Assembly: GCA_003220225.1 (NCBI GenBank)
Contig: QHRU01000144.1
Coordinates: 1-40,182 of the forward strand
Length of the DNA: 40,182 nucleotides
Origin: Candidatus Rokuibacteriota bacterium
GTDB lineage: Bacteria; Methylomirabilota; Methylomirabilia; Rokubacteriales; CSP1-6
Direction: 5' to 3'
The notes under the pieces were generated by a model, which had not been told where the DNA came from, ran no database searches, and was given only the letters and a program-made list of their open reading frames with translations. Shown here in pieces: positions 8,088 to 15,367 of the stretch (position 1 is the stretch's first letter; the number at the start of each line of letters is the position of its first letter). The translations under genes were made by a program, and so were the position numbers.

Positions 8088-9401
8088 TCAGAAGGGAACC
8101 TCCGTCCGCTCGTCCTTCACCCGCCGCGCCTTGTGATCCCAGCGCGGCAGCGCGCCGGGCTCGGTGGCCTCCACCGTCACGCGGATGCCGAGCCCGACCC
8201 GCAGCGCGTCGCCGAGCTGGCCGCAGAGCCCTTCGCACTCGCTGCGCGAGAGCGCCGGTGACGGATCGACGCGCACGACGATGTCGTCCAGACCCTCGTG
8301 ACGCCGGAACACGATCTGGAACTCGTCCACGCCGGCGAACGGCCGCACCAGCTCCTCGACACGGCGCGGGTACACGATGATCCCGCGCACCTTCTTCATG
8401 TCGTCCAGCCGCGCCAGCACGCCGCCCTCAAGGGCCAGCAGCGTGCGCCCGCAGGGGCAGCGGCGATCGGCCAGCTGCACGACGTCGCGCGTGCGGTAGC
8501 GGATGAGCGGCATCGCCTTGCGATAGAGGCTCGTGAAGACCAGCTCGCCGCGCGCGCCCGGCTTCACGGGCTCCCCGGCCTCGTCGAGGACTTCCGCGAG
8601 GCAGTAGTCCTCGTTCACGTGCACGAGGCCGGCGCGCGCGTCGCACTCGAAGCCCCACGCGGCGATCTCGGTGAGTCCCGGCAGGTCGTACGCCCGCGCG
8701 CCGAACGCCGCCTCGATCTTCGCCTTCGTGGCTGGGATGGAGGCGCCCGGCTCGCCCGTGTGCCACGTGATCCGCACCTTCGTGTCCTTCGCCAGCTCGA
8801 TCCCCTTCCTCGCCGCCTGCTCGGCCAGGAAGAGCGCGTAGGACGGCGTGCAGCCGAGCACCGTGATCGGCCACGCCGTGAGCGCGTCGATGCGCTGCTC
8901 CGTCGAGAGCCCCCCCGCCGGGAACACGAGGCAGCCGAGGTCCTGGGCCGCGTAGAAGCCGGACCAGAAGCCGATCCATGGCCCATACGAGAACGCGGCC
9001 ATCACCATGTCCGCCTTGCGGACGCCGAACGCGTGCAGCGCGCGCGCGTACGAGTGATAGAAGCCGTGCCAGTCGTCTTTGGTGTCGAGGAAGGCGAGCG
9101 GCCGCCCGGTGGTCGCCGACGTCATGTGGATGCGCAGCACGTCCTCGAACGGCACCGCCAGGACGTCGCCCCACGGCGGCTTCGCCGCCTGGTTTTCCTT
9201 CAGCTCGTCCTTGGTCGTGAACGGCAGGCGTCGCAAGTCGTCGAGCGTCTTCACGCGCGGCGCGCCCTCGAGCTTGCGGCGATAGAACGGGCTGTGGGCC
9301 CGGGCGTGCGCGAGCTGCTCGCGCAGGCGCCTGGTCTGGAGCCGCCGCATGTCGGCGCGCGGGGCACGCTCGAGCCGAGGCTCGAGATAACGGGAGGCCA
9401 C
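8088..9401 (-). CDS. PaaK-like phenylacetate/aryl-CoA ligase
   Basis: The product has 437 residues, the normal size for the phenylacetate-CoA ligase branch of AMP-forming enzymes. The N-terminus has the typical helical lead (LREQLAHARAHSPFYRRKL). The phosphate-binding loop reads MTSATTGRPLAF, the A5 region is LPGLTEIAAWGFEC, and the later PLIRYRTRDVVQ and CPCGRTL segments match PaaK. The CPCG pair may bind metal. The GTG start at 9401 lies 3 bp after the CoxG-like gene stop, so the two are co-translated. It likely activates an aromatic acid; the substrate is not determined. It is a second CoA ligase in the same block. Confidence 0.9.
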   Translation of the reverse strand: MASRYLEPRLERAPRADMRRLQTRRLREQLAHARAHSPFYRRKLEGAPRVKTLDDLRRLPFTTKDELKENQAAKPPWGDVLAVPFEDVLRIHMTSATTGRPLAFLDTKDDWHGFYHSYARALHAFGVRKADMVMAAFSYGPWIGFWSGFYAAQDLGCLVFPAGGLSTEQRIDALTAWPITVLGCTPSYALFLAEQAARKGIELAKDTKVRITWHTGEPGASIPATKAKIEAAFGARAYDLPGLTEIAAWGFECDARAGLVHVNEDYCLAEVLDEAGEPVKPGARGELVFTSLYRKAMPLIRYRTRDVVQLADRRCPCGRTLLALEGGVLARLDDMKKVRGIIVYPRRVEELVRPFAGVDEFQIVFRRHEGLDDIVVRVDPSPALSRSECEGLCGQLGDALRVGLGIRVTVEATEPGALPRWDHKARRVKDERTEVPF

Positions 9402-9404
9402 CGC

Positions 9405-9851
9405 CTACTTCTTGTCCTGGAGTAGCTCGGACATCTTTCCGAAGAACTTGTCGGCCATCATCTTCGAGACGCCACCGAGCATGCGCTGGCCCACCGAAGC
9501 GATGAGACCGCCGACCTGGACGTCGGCGCTGTAGGCAACTCGCGTGCCGCCGCCTTCAGGGTCGCTCAGCGTGATGACGGTCTCGCCGCGGACGAACCCG
9601 GGGCCACCGCTGCCTTCCACCGCCAGCTTGTAAGACTCGGGTGGCTTCTGCTCGGTGATCTTGACCTTGCCCTCGAAGGTGCCCTTCACGCCGCCCACCC
9701 CGACTTTCATCGTGGCCTTGTACTCGTCGGGACCGACCGCCTCCAGCTTTTCGCAGCCGGGAATGGCTTTCTTCAACCGCGCGGGATCGAGGAACGCTTC
9801 CCAGACCTTCTGACGGGGCGCGGGAACGTCGTGCGAGCCTTCGAGCTTCAT
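9405..9851 (-). CDS. CoxG-like SRPBCC-family protein
   Basis: The product has 148 residues with a START/SRPBCC lipid-binding-type fold. It opens with MKLEGSHDVPAPRQKVWEAF, continues with IPGCEKLEAVGPDEYKATM and ends with a helix (LGGVSKMMADKFFGKMSELL), the layout of carbon monoxide dehydrogenase subunit G. AAGGAGA precedes the ATG. CoxG proteins often accompany molybdenum hydroxylases, but no coxMSL genes are visible here, so its partner is unknown. It is first in the catabolic run and faces a plus-strand lipoprotein gene, so the promoter should lie in 9852-9907. Confidence 0.88.
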   Translation of the reverse strand: MKLEGSHDVPAPRQKVWEAFLDPARLKKAIPGCEKLEAVGPDEYKATMKVGVGGVKGTFEGKVKITEQKPPESYKLAVEGSGGPGFVRGETVITLSDPEGGGTRVAYSADVQVGGLIASVGQRMLGGVSKMMADKFFGKMSELLQDKK

Positions 9852-9907
9852 GCCGCGAGTCTCCTTTGCACGATGTGACGGACGCGGGCTCGAATCGTAC
9901 CACGGGC

Positions 9908-10237
9908 ATGGCCGTTGCAGCCCTCGGCGGGGGGTCGAAACACACCCCGCAGGGAGGATCATCGGGGCTCTGCGCCCTCGCGCTGGCCGGCGGGATGACC
10001 ATCGCGTGCAATCGCACCGAGACCGACAAGGTCGGCACGGTGCCGGAGCGGACGAGTCCGTCCGCGTCTCCGAGCACGCCCAGCACGCCGCGCTCGTCGG
10101 ACACCACCTCGAGCTCGAGCTCCTCGACGACGACGACCGACATGACGACTCCGTCGGGCAGCGCGTCGGGCAGCGTCAGCGGTTCGGCGACGACCTCGCC
10201 GAGCAGCAGCAGCAGCTCCAACACCAGCACGAAGTAA
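9908..10237 (+). CDS. Putative Ser/Thr-rich small lipoprotein
   Basis: From the ATG at 9908 the product has 109 residues. A hydrophobic stretch LCALALAGGMTIAC ends in a lipobox-like TIAC, followed by NRTETDKVG and a long tail made almost only of Ser, Thr, Pro and Gly. This suits a short outer-membrane or surface lipoprotein with a flexible tail. An in-frame ATG at 9866 would lengthen the N-terminus. The start is uncertain because no strong ribosome site precedes either. The low-complexity tail could also be chance in GC-rich DNA, but the lipobox position and the convergent terminator after it favour a real gene. Confidence 0.5.
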   Translation: MAVAALGGGSKHTPQGGSSGLCALALAGGMTIACNRTETDKVGTVPERTSPSASPSTPSTPRSSDTTSSSSSSTTTTDMTTPSGSASGSVSGSATTSPSSSSSSNTSTK

Positions 10238-10245
10238 CGGCGGCC

Positions 10246-10284
10246 GCGCCGGCGCGTCCGGGCTCGCCCGCGGCGCGCCGGCGC
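10246..10284. terminator. 11-bp inverted repeat between convergent genes
   Basis: GCGCCGGCGCG at 10246-10256 pairs perfectly with CGCGCCGGCGC at 10274-10284 around a 17-nt loop. It sits exactly between the stop of the plus-strand lipoprotein and the stop of the minus-strand clp1 gene. No T tract follows on either strand. A role as a shared terminator is inferred from position. Confidence 0.5.
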
Positions 10285-10285
10285 C

Positions 10286-11125
10286 TCACGCCCGCCACGT
10301 CGCTCGTCCCGCCACGAGCGCGGCGATCTGCTCCGCGGGCACCGGCGTGTCCACCACGATGCAGCCGCGCGCGGCGTCCCACGCTCTGACGCGCGCGATG
10401 CCGAGCGTCTCGCCGCCGGCGCCCAGCACGCCGAGCAGCAGTCCCTCCGCGACGTCCGTGAGCGCCTCGCCCCGGCGATCCCGCACGGGCGCGCGCGCCG
10501 TCGGCAGCGTGAGCGTCGCGGCGTGGGCGAGATAGTCGCGCAGCGCGCGCTCGCGGTGCTCGCGCCGGCGCGCCGCCGAGCGGCGGACGACGGCGGGCGA
10601 CGGGGCGAGGCGGACGACGCGCGGGCGCACGTCACGCTCGAGGGCGCGCGCGATCGGCTCGCTCTCGTCGGACCGCTGCAGCACGAGGACGAGATCGGGA
10701 TCGGCGGCGCGCACCTTGGCCCGCTTGAGCGCGAGGCCGAGCGGGCCCTCGACGAGGCCGCCCGTGTCCACGAGCACGCGCTCGAAGCCGGCGTCGAGCG
10801 CCCGGCGCACGAGCCGTCCTGTCGCGTCGGCGGTCTCGCGGATGTAGCGGACGGGCGAGGTGTCGCCGACGAACTCGAGCGCGATCACCTCGGCGTCGCC
10901 GAGCCGGGCGACGGCGCCGGCGACGTGGCCGAGGCCGACGGTGGTGGGCGGGCCGATCTCCGACTGGCCGACGTCGGCGTCCACGACGGCCACGCGCTCG
11001 CCGCGCGCGGCCAGGGCGCCGGCCAGGCGCGCGGTCAACGAGGTCTTGCCGGTGTCGCTCGTGCCGAGGATCAGGGTGACGCGGGCCCGCGCCGCCGCCT
11101 CGAGCGCACGATCGAGGGGCGTCAC
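10286..11125 (-). CDS. Clp1/Grc3-type polynucleotide kinase family protein
   Basis: The product has 279 residues from the GTG at 11125, which has GGCGGAG upstream. The P-loop is GTSDTGKTSL, followed by VVDADVGQSEIGPPTTVGLG, the segment that marks Clp1/NOL9-type RNA 5'-kinases. A switch region (LVDTGGLVEGP) and a base-binding segment (PDLVLVLQRSDE) follow. Eukaryotic and archaeal relatives phosphorylate 5'-hydroxyl RNA ends; the bacterial role is not settled. The open frame extends upstream through a 45-bp repeat with a second GTG at 11170, and then through a hairpin, which I exclude. It is last in the recG-rsmD-coaD-aminotransferase run. Confidence 0.8.
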   Translation of the reverse strand: MTPLDRALEAAARARVTLILGTSDTGKTSLTARLAGALAARGERVAVVDADVGQSEIGPPTTVGLGHVAGAVARLGDAEVIALEFVGDTSPVRYIRETADATGRLVRRALDAGFERVLVDTGGLVEGPLGLALKRAKVRAADPDLVLVLQRSDESEPIARALERDVRPRVVRLAPSPAVVRRSAARRREHRERALRDYLAHAATLTLPTARAPVRDRRGEALTDVAEGLLLGVLGAGGETLGIARVRAWDAARGCIVVDTPVPAEQIAALVAGRATWRA

Positions 11126-11199
11126 GGCTCCGCCGGGCTGCCCCGAGCGTCGGGGATCGAGGGGTGCCACGGCTCCGCCGGGGCGCCCCGAGCGCTGGC
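11110..11199. repeat. 45-bp imperfect tandem repeat around the clp1 start
   Basis: Two units of 45 bp (11110-11154 and 11155-11199) match at most positions. Both carry GATCGAGGGG, ACGGCTCCGCCGGG and CCCCGAGCG. Read on the minus strand, each gives a GGCGGAG ribosome site and a GTG start followed by CCCCTCGAT, so the clp1 initiation region is duplicated in frame. Confidence 0.7.
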
Positions 11200-11224
11200 C
11201 GGGGAGTCCGAGGGGGCGTAGCCC

Positions 11225-11279
11225 TCTCGCTTGAACAAGCTGGGGGGCCATTTCGGGGCCCCCCATTTCATCAAGCGAG
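11225..11279. repeat. Composite hairpin with 28-bp palindromic repeat, copy 2
   Basis: Positions 11241-11268 repeat 280-307 exactly. Here the GGGGGGCC/GGCCCCCC stem is nested inside a second inverted repeat, CTCGCTTGA (11225-11233) with TCAAGCGAG (11271-11279). The right arm covers the last codons and stop of the aminotransferase gene. The structure lies between that gene and clp1, where it could stop or slow transcription or protect mRNA ends. That role is inferred. Confidence 0.7.
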
Positions 11280-12470
11280 CGTGGCGATCGCCGCCTGCAT
11301 GCGCTTCAGGCCCTCGCGGATGAGCGCGTCGCTCGTGGCGTACGAGAGCCTCACGTGGGCGTCCGAGCCGAAGTCGAGGCCCGGCACCACCGCCACGCGC
11401 GCCGCCTCGAGCAGGAAGCCGGTCACGTCGAGCGAGCCTTGCAGTGTCGTGCGCGTGTCGGCCTGCGCCCACGTCCGCCCGAAGAGCCCGGCGACGTTGG
11501 CGAAGGCGTAGAAGGCGCCCTTCGGCATCACGCACGACACCCCGGGCAGCGCGTTGAGCCCCGCGATGATCACCCGGCGCCGGCGGTCGAACTCGCCGGC
11601 CATCTTGGCGACCTCGTCCTGAGGGCCGGACAGCGCCTCGACCGCCGCCCACTGGGCGATCGACGAGGGGTTCGACGTGACCTGGCTCTGGATGTCGGTC
11701 ATCGCGCGGATGAGCTCGCGCGCGCCGGCGGCGTAGCCGATGCGCCAGCCCGTCATCGCGTACGCCTTCGAGCAGGTGTTGACGACGAGCGTGCGCGCCT
11801 TGATCTCCGGGCCGAGCGACGCGATCGACACGTGCCGTCCCTCGAACGTGAGCGACTCGTAGCACTCGTCGGCGACCACCCAGAGCCCGCGCTCGACGGC
11901 CAGGCGCGCGACGGCTTCGAGGGCCTCGCGCGAGAAGACGGCGCCCGTCGGATTGTTCGGGCTGTTGAGCACGATCAGCCTCGTGCGCGGCGTGACCGCG
12001 GCGCGCAGCCGGTCGGGGTCCAGGTCGAAGCCCGTCGCCTCGCGCGTCGGCACCGCCACCGGCACCGCGCCCAGCAGCCGCGCCTGCTCGGGATACGAGA
12101 CCCAGAACGGGCTCGGCACCAGCATCTCGTCGCCGGGGTTCAGCAGGGCGGTGACGAGGTTGTAGAGGGTGTGCTTGGCGCCGCAGGAGACGAGCACGTC
12201 GGCCGGCGTGTAGTCGAGTCCGTTGTCGCGCTTGAGCTTGGCGCACACGGCGGCGCGCAGCTCGAGGATGCCGCCGACCTCCGTGTACTTCGTCTGGCCG
12301 CGCCGCATGGCCTGGACGGCGGCGTCCTTGATGCGCTGGGGCGTGTCGAAGTCCGGCTCCCCCGCGCCGAACGAGATCACGTCGATGCCGCGCGCGCGCA
12401 GCTCCCTCGCCTTGGCCTGCACGGCGAGCGTCGAGGACGGCGCCAACGTCTTGAGGCGATCGGCCAGCAC
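11271..12470 (-). CDS. PLP-dependent class I/II aminotransferase (aspartate type)
   Basis: The product has 399 residues and transfers amino groups through pyridoxal phosphate. It carries the AspC/AAT subgroup landmarks GAGEPDFDTP, NSPNNPTG, DECYESLTF and the cofactor Lys in NTCSKAYAMTGWRIGY. The C-terminus VRLSYATSDALIREGLKRM is typical. I chose the GTG at 12470 because the family begins with 'LADRL...PSxTLAV'. An ATG at 12506 overlaps the coaD stop but would translate through a G-rich hairpin and has no family match. The likely substrates are aspartate or aromatic amino acids with 2-oxoglutarate. It is transcribed with coaD. Confidence 0.9.
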   Translation of the reverse strand: MLADRLKTLAPSSTLAVQAKARELRARGIDVISFGAGEPDFDTPQRIKDAAVQAMRRGQTKYTEVGGILELRAAVCAKLKRDNGLDYTPADVLVSCGAKHTLYNLVTALLNPGDEMLVPSPFWVSYPEQARLLGAVPVAVPTREATGFDLDPDRLRAAVTPRTRLIVLNSPNNPTGAVFSREALEAVARLAVERGLWVVADECYESLTFEGRHVSIASLGPEIKARTLVVNTCSKAYAMTGWRIGYAAGARELIRAMTDIQSQVTSNPSSIAQWAAVEALSGPQDEVAKMAGEFDRRRRVIIAGLNALPGVSCVMPKGAFYAFANVAGLFGRTWAQADTRTTLQGSLDVTGFLLEAARVAVVPGLDFGSDAHVRLSYATSDALIREGLKRMQAAIATLA

Positions 12471-12480
12471 TGGGGGGTAT

Positions 12481-12501
12481 GGGGGGCGCTCGGAGCCCCC
12501 C
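12481..12501. terminator. G-rich hairpin between coaD and aminotransferase
   Basis: GGGGGGC at 12481-12487 pairs with GCCCCCC at 12495-12501 across a 7-nt loop, in the 32 bp between the coaD stop and the aminotransferase start. It resembles the G6/C6 stems at 281, 11242 and 25997. The genes on both sides point the same way, so it may act as an attenuator or RNA stabiliser and not as a full terminator. Confidence 0.4.
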
Positions 12502-12502
12502 G

Positions 12503-12997
12503 TCATTTCAGCGGATATTTTTCGGTGAGCCGCTTTTCTACGACCGGTGGAACCATTCCTGCGACAGACGTTCCGAAGCTCGCGACCTCCTTGATCAACC
12601 TCGACGAGATGTACGTGTACTTCTCGTGCGGCATGAGGAACACCGTCTCGACGGTCGACCGCAGCTTGCGGTTCATGAGCGCCATCTGGAACTCGTACTC
12701 GAAGTCCGACACGGCGCGGATGCCACGCACGATGCAGTCGGCGCGCTCACGGGCGACGAGGTCGATGAGGAGCCCGTCGAACGAGACGATGCGCAGATGC
12801 GGGCCCACGCCGAGGTTGGTGGTCGCCTCGTCGATCATCTCGAGGCGCTGCTCGACGGTGAAGAGCGGCTGCTTCGACGGGTTGGCCACCACGGCCACGA
12901 TCACCTCGTCGAAGATCGCGAGGCTGCGCTGGATGACGTCCACGTGGCCGTTGTGGAGCGGATCGAACATCCCGGGATAGACGGCGCGCTTGGCCAC
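12503..12997 (-). CDS. coaD: Phosphopantetheine adenylyltransferase
   Basis: The product has 164 residues and catalyses the fourth step of coenzyme A synthesis, joining 4'-phosphopantetheine to AMP from ATP. The nucleotidyl-transfer motif is YPGMFDPLHNGHVDVI, and the C-terminal YISSRLIKEVASFG is the second ATP-binding motif. The RADCIVRGIRAVSDFEYE segment is diagnostic. The GTG start at 12997 follows GAGGGTGA. It lies 63 bp after the stop of the unknown gene 13061-14770 and just upstream of the aminotransferase. The neighbouring rsmD-coaD order is common in bacteria, but here a large unknown gene separates them. Confidence 0.96.
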   Translation of the reverse strand: MAKRAVYPGMFDPLHNGHVDVIQRSLAIFDEVIVAVVANPSKQPLFTVEQRLEMIDEATTNLGVGPHLRIVSFDGLLIDLVARERADCIVRGIRAVSDFEYEFQMALMNRKLRSTVETVFLMPHEKYTYISSRLIKEVASFGTSVAGMVPPVVEKRLTEKYPLK

Positions 12998-13060
12998 TCG
13001 CTCACCCTCGCTGGGTCGCGGATTTCGACGCCGCATCGTAGCCGCCCGCTCGAAAGAAAG

Positions 13061-14770
13061 TCAAGGCGCGGCCGCCTCGCGCGTGAGCACTTCCAGGCTC
13101 TCGCGCAGGCGGCGATGGCCGTCGAGCAGCCCGAGGTATCGCGCCTCGCTCACGCCGCCCTTGGCGCGCATCAGCTGCCGCACACGTTCGCGCTCGCGCG
13201 CCGGCCAGCGCGCGAGATCGGGGATCAATCCGATCACCGTCGCCAGCCGCTCGAACGCCCGCCGCTCCGGCGGGGCCCATCGGCGCCAGCCGGTCGCGCC
13301 GAGCGCGCGCGCGACCCGCGCCACGGCGTCGGCGGTCGCCGCGCGGCGGTCGCCGTCGAAGCCGCGCGTGATCTGGCTCGTCACCAGCGCGGCCAGCCGG
13401 CTGCCGGTCACCGCGGTCGCGGGCGCGCCGCCGCCCAGCGTCAGGACGAGGTTCGAGCGGCCCAGGCGCCTGAGCGTGGCCAGCGGCGAGCGATAGTCCG
13501 GGTCGCGCGCGATCCGGGCGCGCTCGGCGTCGGCGAGCCGGCGAACCTCAGGGTCGGTCGGACGGAACCCGAGCTTCGCGTAGAAGTAGAACGCGCCCGT
13601 CCGGAGCCCCTCGGGGTTGGAGTCGTCGATCTGGGAGCGATCGACGACGATGGTGCGCATGCGGAACAGCTGGTAGTAGACGCGAAGGATCTGGCCGATG
13701 ACGAGCGCCGACTCGCCCTGGCGGAACGACTCGAAGATGTTGAGCGCGAACTCGAGGGTGCCGAGGCATCCCCAGCCTCCGCCGTAGCTGACGGGCACCC
13801 CATTCCTGAACGCCAGGTACGCGTAGTAGGCGTCGAGCGGAAGACGGTCGTCGGGCTGCAGCCCGACGAGCGCGATCCGGAGCCCACGGCCCGGGTCCGC
13901 CACGAGGACGTCGCCGGGGTTCGGGCGGGCGAAGGCGTGCAGCTCGCGCGCGCGTGTCGCCATCGAGGCGCGCGCCGCCTCGATGACGGCGTCGGCGAGA
14001 GGGCGATCCGCCCGGCGGGGCGCCGGCAGCGGCCGGGTGATCTCGCGCGCGACGTCGACGCCGCTGCGACGGAGCCCTTCGCGCTGGTGGAACACGGGCG
14101 CGCCGGGCAGACGCAGCAGCGTGCGCGAGGGGGCGGCGCCGCGCAAGCGCCAGGCGATCGGCAGCTCCAGCGACTCGAAGAGCCACTCGCGGGTGTCGTC
14201 GGACATGGGCGCCTCGCGGAAGAGCCGCAGCAGCACCTCGAGGTCGCTCGCCCGCCCTCCGCTCGCGAGACGCAGCCAGCGCCGCCAGCCGAGGCCGCCC
14301 TCGGTGAGGGCCTCCCCTTCCGTCGGCGTGACGAGCAGGCACAGCGCTTCCTCGAGCCGCTCGCCGCCGTCGAACTTCCGCCACGCGATCTTGACGTCGC
14401 CGGGAAAGCGCGTCGCCAGCCAGCGCGTCATCGGCAGGCCGAAGGGATAATCCAGGTCCGTTTCGGCGATGCCCGAGTCGTGCAGGCCGGCCCGCGCCGG
14501 CGGCCCCAGCCGGCGCACGCGCAGCGTGAACTCCCGCAGCGCCCGCTCGGCGGCATCCTGCACGGCCGCGTCGTCCGGGTAGGCCCGCACGAAACACAGG
14601 GTCTCGTGCAGCCGCTCGAGCGTCTTGGCCCTCGCGATCCGCACGGTGGACAGCCGCGCGAGCAGTCGCAGCTTCGCCAGGCGCGCCTCGGCGCCGAAGC
14701 GCGGCGCGCACGCGGCCAGCTCGTCGACGAGCACCCGGGCCTCGCCGCCGGGCGCGAGAAGCTCGCTCAC
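13061..14770 (-). CDS. Unknown 569-residue protein with GNAT-like central region
   Basis: The GTG start at 14770 overlaps the rsmD stop (GTGA). Residues about 320-460 look like a large acetyltransferase-type domain: VSYGGGWGCLGTLEFALNIF, ILRVYYQLFRMRTIVVDRSQ and NPEGLRTGAFYFYAKLGFRP, the last resembling the 'FYxKxGFRP' end of GNAT folds. The N-terminal 280 residues are helical and charged with no motif I know. The C-terminal 110 residues are also helical. Its place between rsmD and coaD suggests a housekeeping or RNA-related role, but that is only context. I do not know the substrate. Confidence 0.75.
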   Translation of the reverse strand: MSELLAPGGEARVLVDELAACAPRFGAEARLAKLRLLARLSTVRIARAKTLERLHETLCFVRAYPDDAAVQDAAERALREFTLRVRRLGPPARAGLHDSGIAETDLDYPFGLPMTRWLATRFPGDVKIAWRKFDGGERLEEALCLLVTPTEGEALTEGGLGWRRWLRLASGGRASDLEVLLRLFREAPMSDDTREWLFESLELPIAWRLRGAAPSRTLLRLPGAPVFHQREGLRRSGVDVAREITRPLPAPRRADRPLADAVIEAARASMATRARELHAFARPNPGDVLVADPGRGLRIALVGLQPDDRLPLDAYYAYLAFRNGVPVSYGGGWGCLGTLEFALNIFESFRQGESALVIGQILRVYYQLFRMRTIVVDRSQIDDSNPEGLRTGAFYFYAKLGFRPTDPEVRRLADAERARIARDPDYRSPLATLRRLGRSNLVLTLGGGAPATAVTGSRLAALVTSQITRGFDGDRRAATADAVARVARALGATGWRRWAPPERRAFERLATVIGLIPDLARWPARERERVRQLMRAKGGVSEARYLGLLDGHRRLRESLEVLTREAAAP

Positions 14771-15366
14771 ACGCACCCCGAACGCGTCGCAGGATCGTCG
14801 GGCCCGGCGCCGGGTGCGCCGTGACGGAAGAAGGTCAGCGTCGTCTCGCCGAACCGCCGCGTCCGGAACGCGGCCAGCGCGCCCGCCGACGCCGCCGGCG
14901 CGCGCTTGGTGAGGTGCTGCGCCACGACCACGCCGCCGGCGGCCAGGAGATCGGCGCCGCCGAGCGCGTCGAGCGTCGTGGCGACGTCATCGGTGTCGTA
15001 CGGCGGGTCGAGGAACACGACGTCGAACCTCTCGCCGGCACGCGCCAGCGCCGAGAGCGCGCGCGCCACCTCGTCGCGCACGACGCGCGCCGCCTTCTCC
15101 ACGCCCAGCGTCGCCACGTTGGCGCGCAGAGCCGCCACCGCGCGCGCGTCGCGCTCGACGAGCGTCGCGTGGGCGGCGCCGCGCGAGAGCGCCTCCAGCC
15201 CCACCCCGCCGGCGCCCGCGAAGAGGTCGAGCACGCGCGCTCCGGGCAGCCACGGCATGAGCGTGTCGAGCAGCGCGATGCGGACCTGATCGGCCGTCGG
15301 CCGCGTGCTGGCGCCGCGCGGCGTGGCCAGCCGGCGGCCCTTGTACGCACCCGCGATGATGCGCAC
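14767..15366 (-). CDS. rsmD: 16S rRNA (guanine966-N2)-methyltransferase
   Basis: The product has 199 residues. RsmD methylates G966 of 16S rRNA during 30S assembly. It opens with VRIIAGAYKGRRLATP, has the SAM-binding VLDLFAGAGGVGLEALSRGA, and the amino-methyltransferase motif FLDPPYD. The GTG at 15366 lies one base after the recG stop, so the pair is tightly coupled. The C-terminus has a short extra tail after TLTFFRHG. The next gene begins within its stop codon. Confidence 0.95.
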   Translation of the reverse strand: MRIIAGAYKGRRLATPRGASTRPTADQVRIALLDTLMPWLPGARVLDLFAGAGGVGLEALSRGAAHATLVERDARAVAALRANVATLGVEKAARVVRDEVARALSALARAGERFDVVFLDPPYDTDDVATTLDALGGADLLAAGGVVVAQHLTKRAPAASAGALAAFRTRRFGETTLTFFRHGAPGAGPDDPATRSGCV

Positions 15367-15367
15367 G

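Noticed and set aside
10080-10230. AGC/ACG runs read as a possible simple-sequence repeat or CRISPR-like array
   Set aside because: The pattern is a Ser/Thr codon run in one frame with no regular repeat-spacer layout.
12479-14824. A 781-codon open frame on the plus strand opposite coaD and the unknown 569-residue gene
   Set aside because: Its translation is Arg/His/Asp-rich with no motif, while the minus strand carries a clear CoaD and a protein with ordinary composition. Long antisense frames are expected at this GC content.
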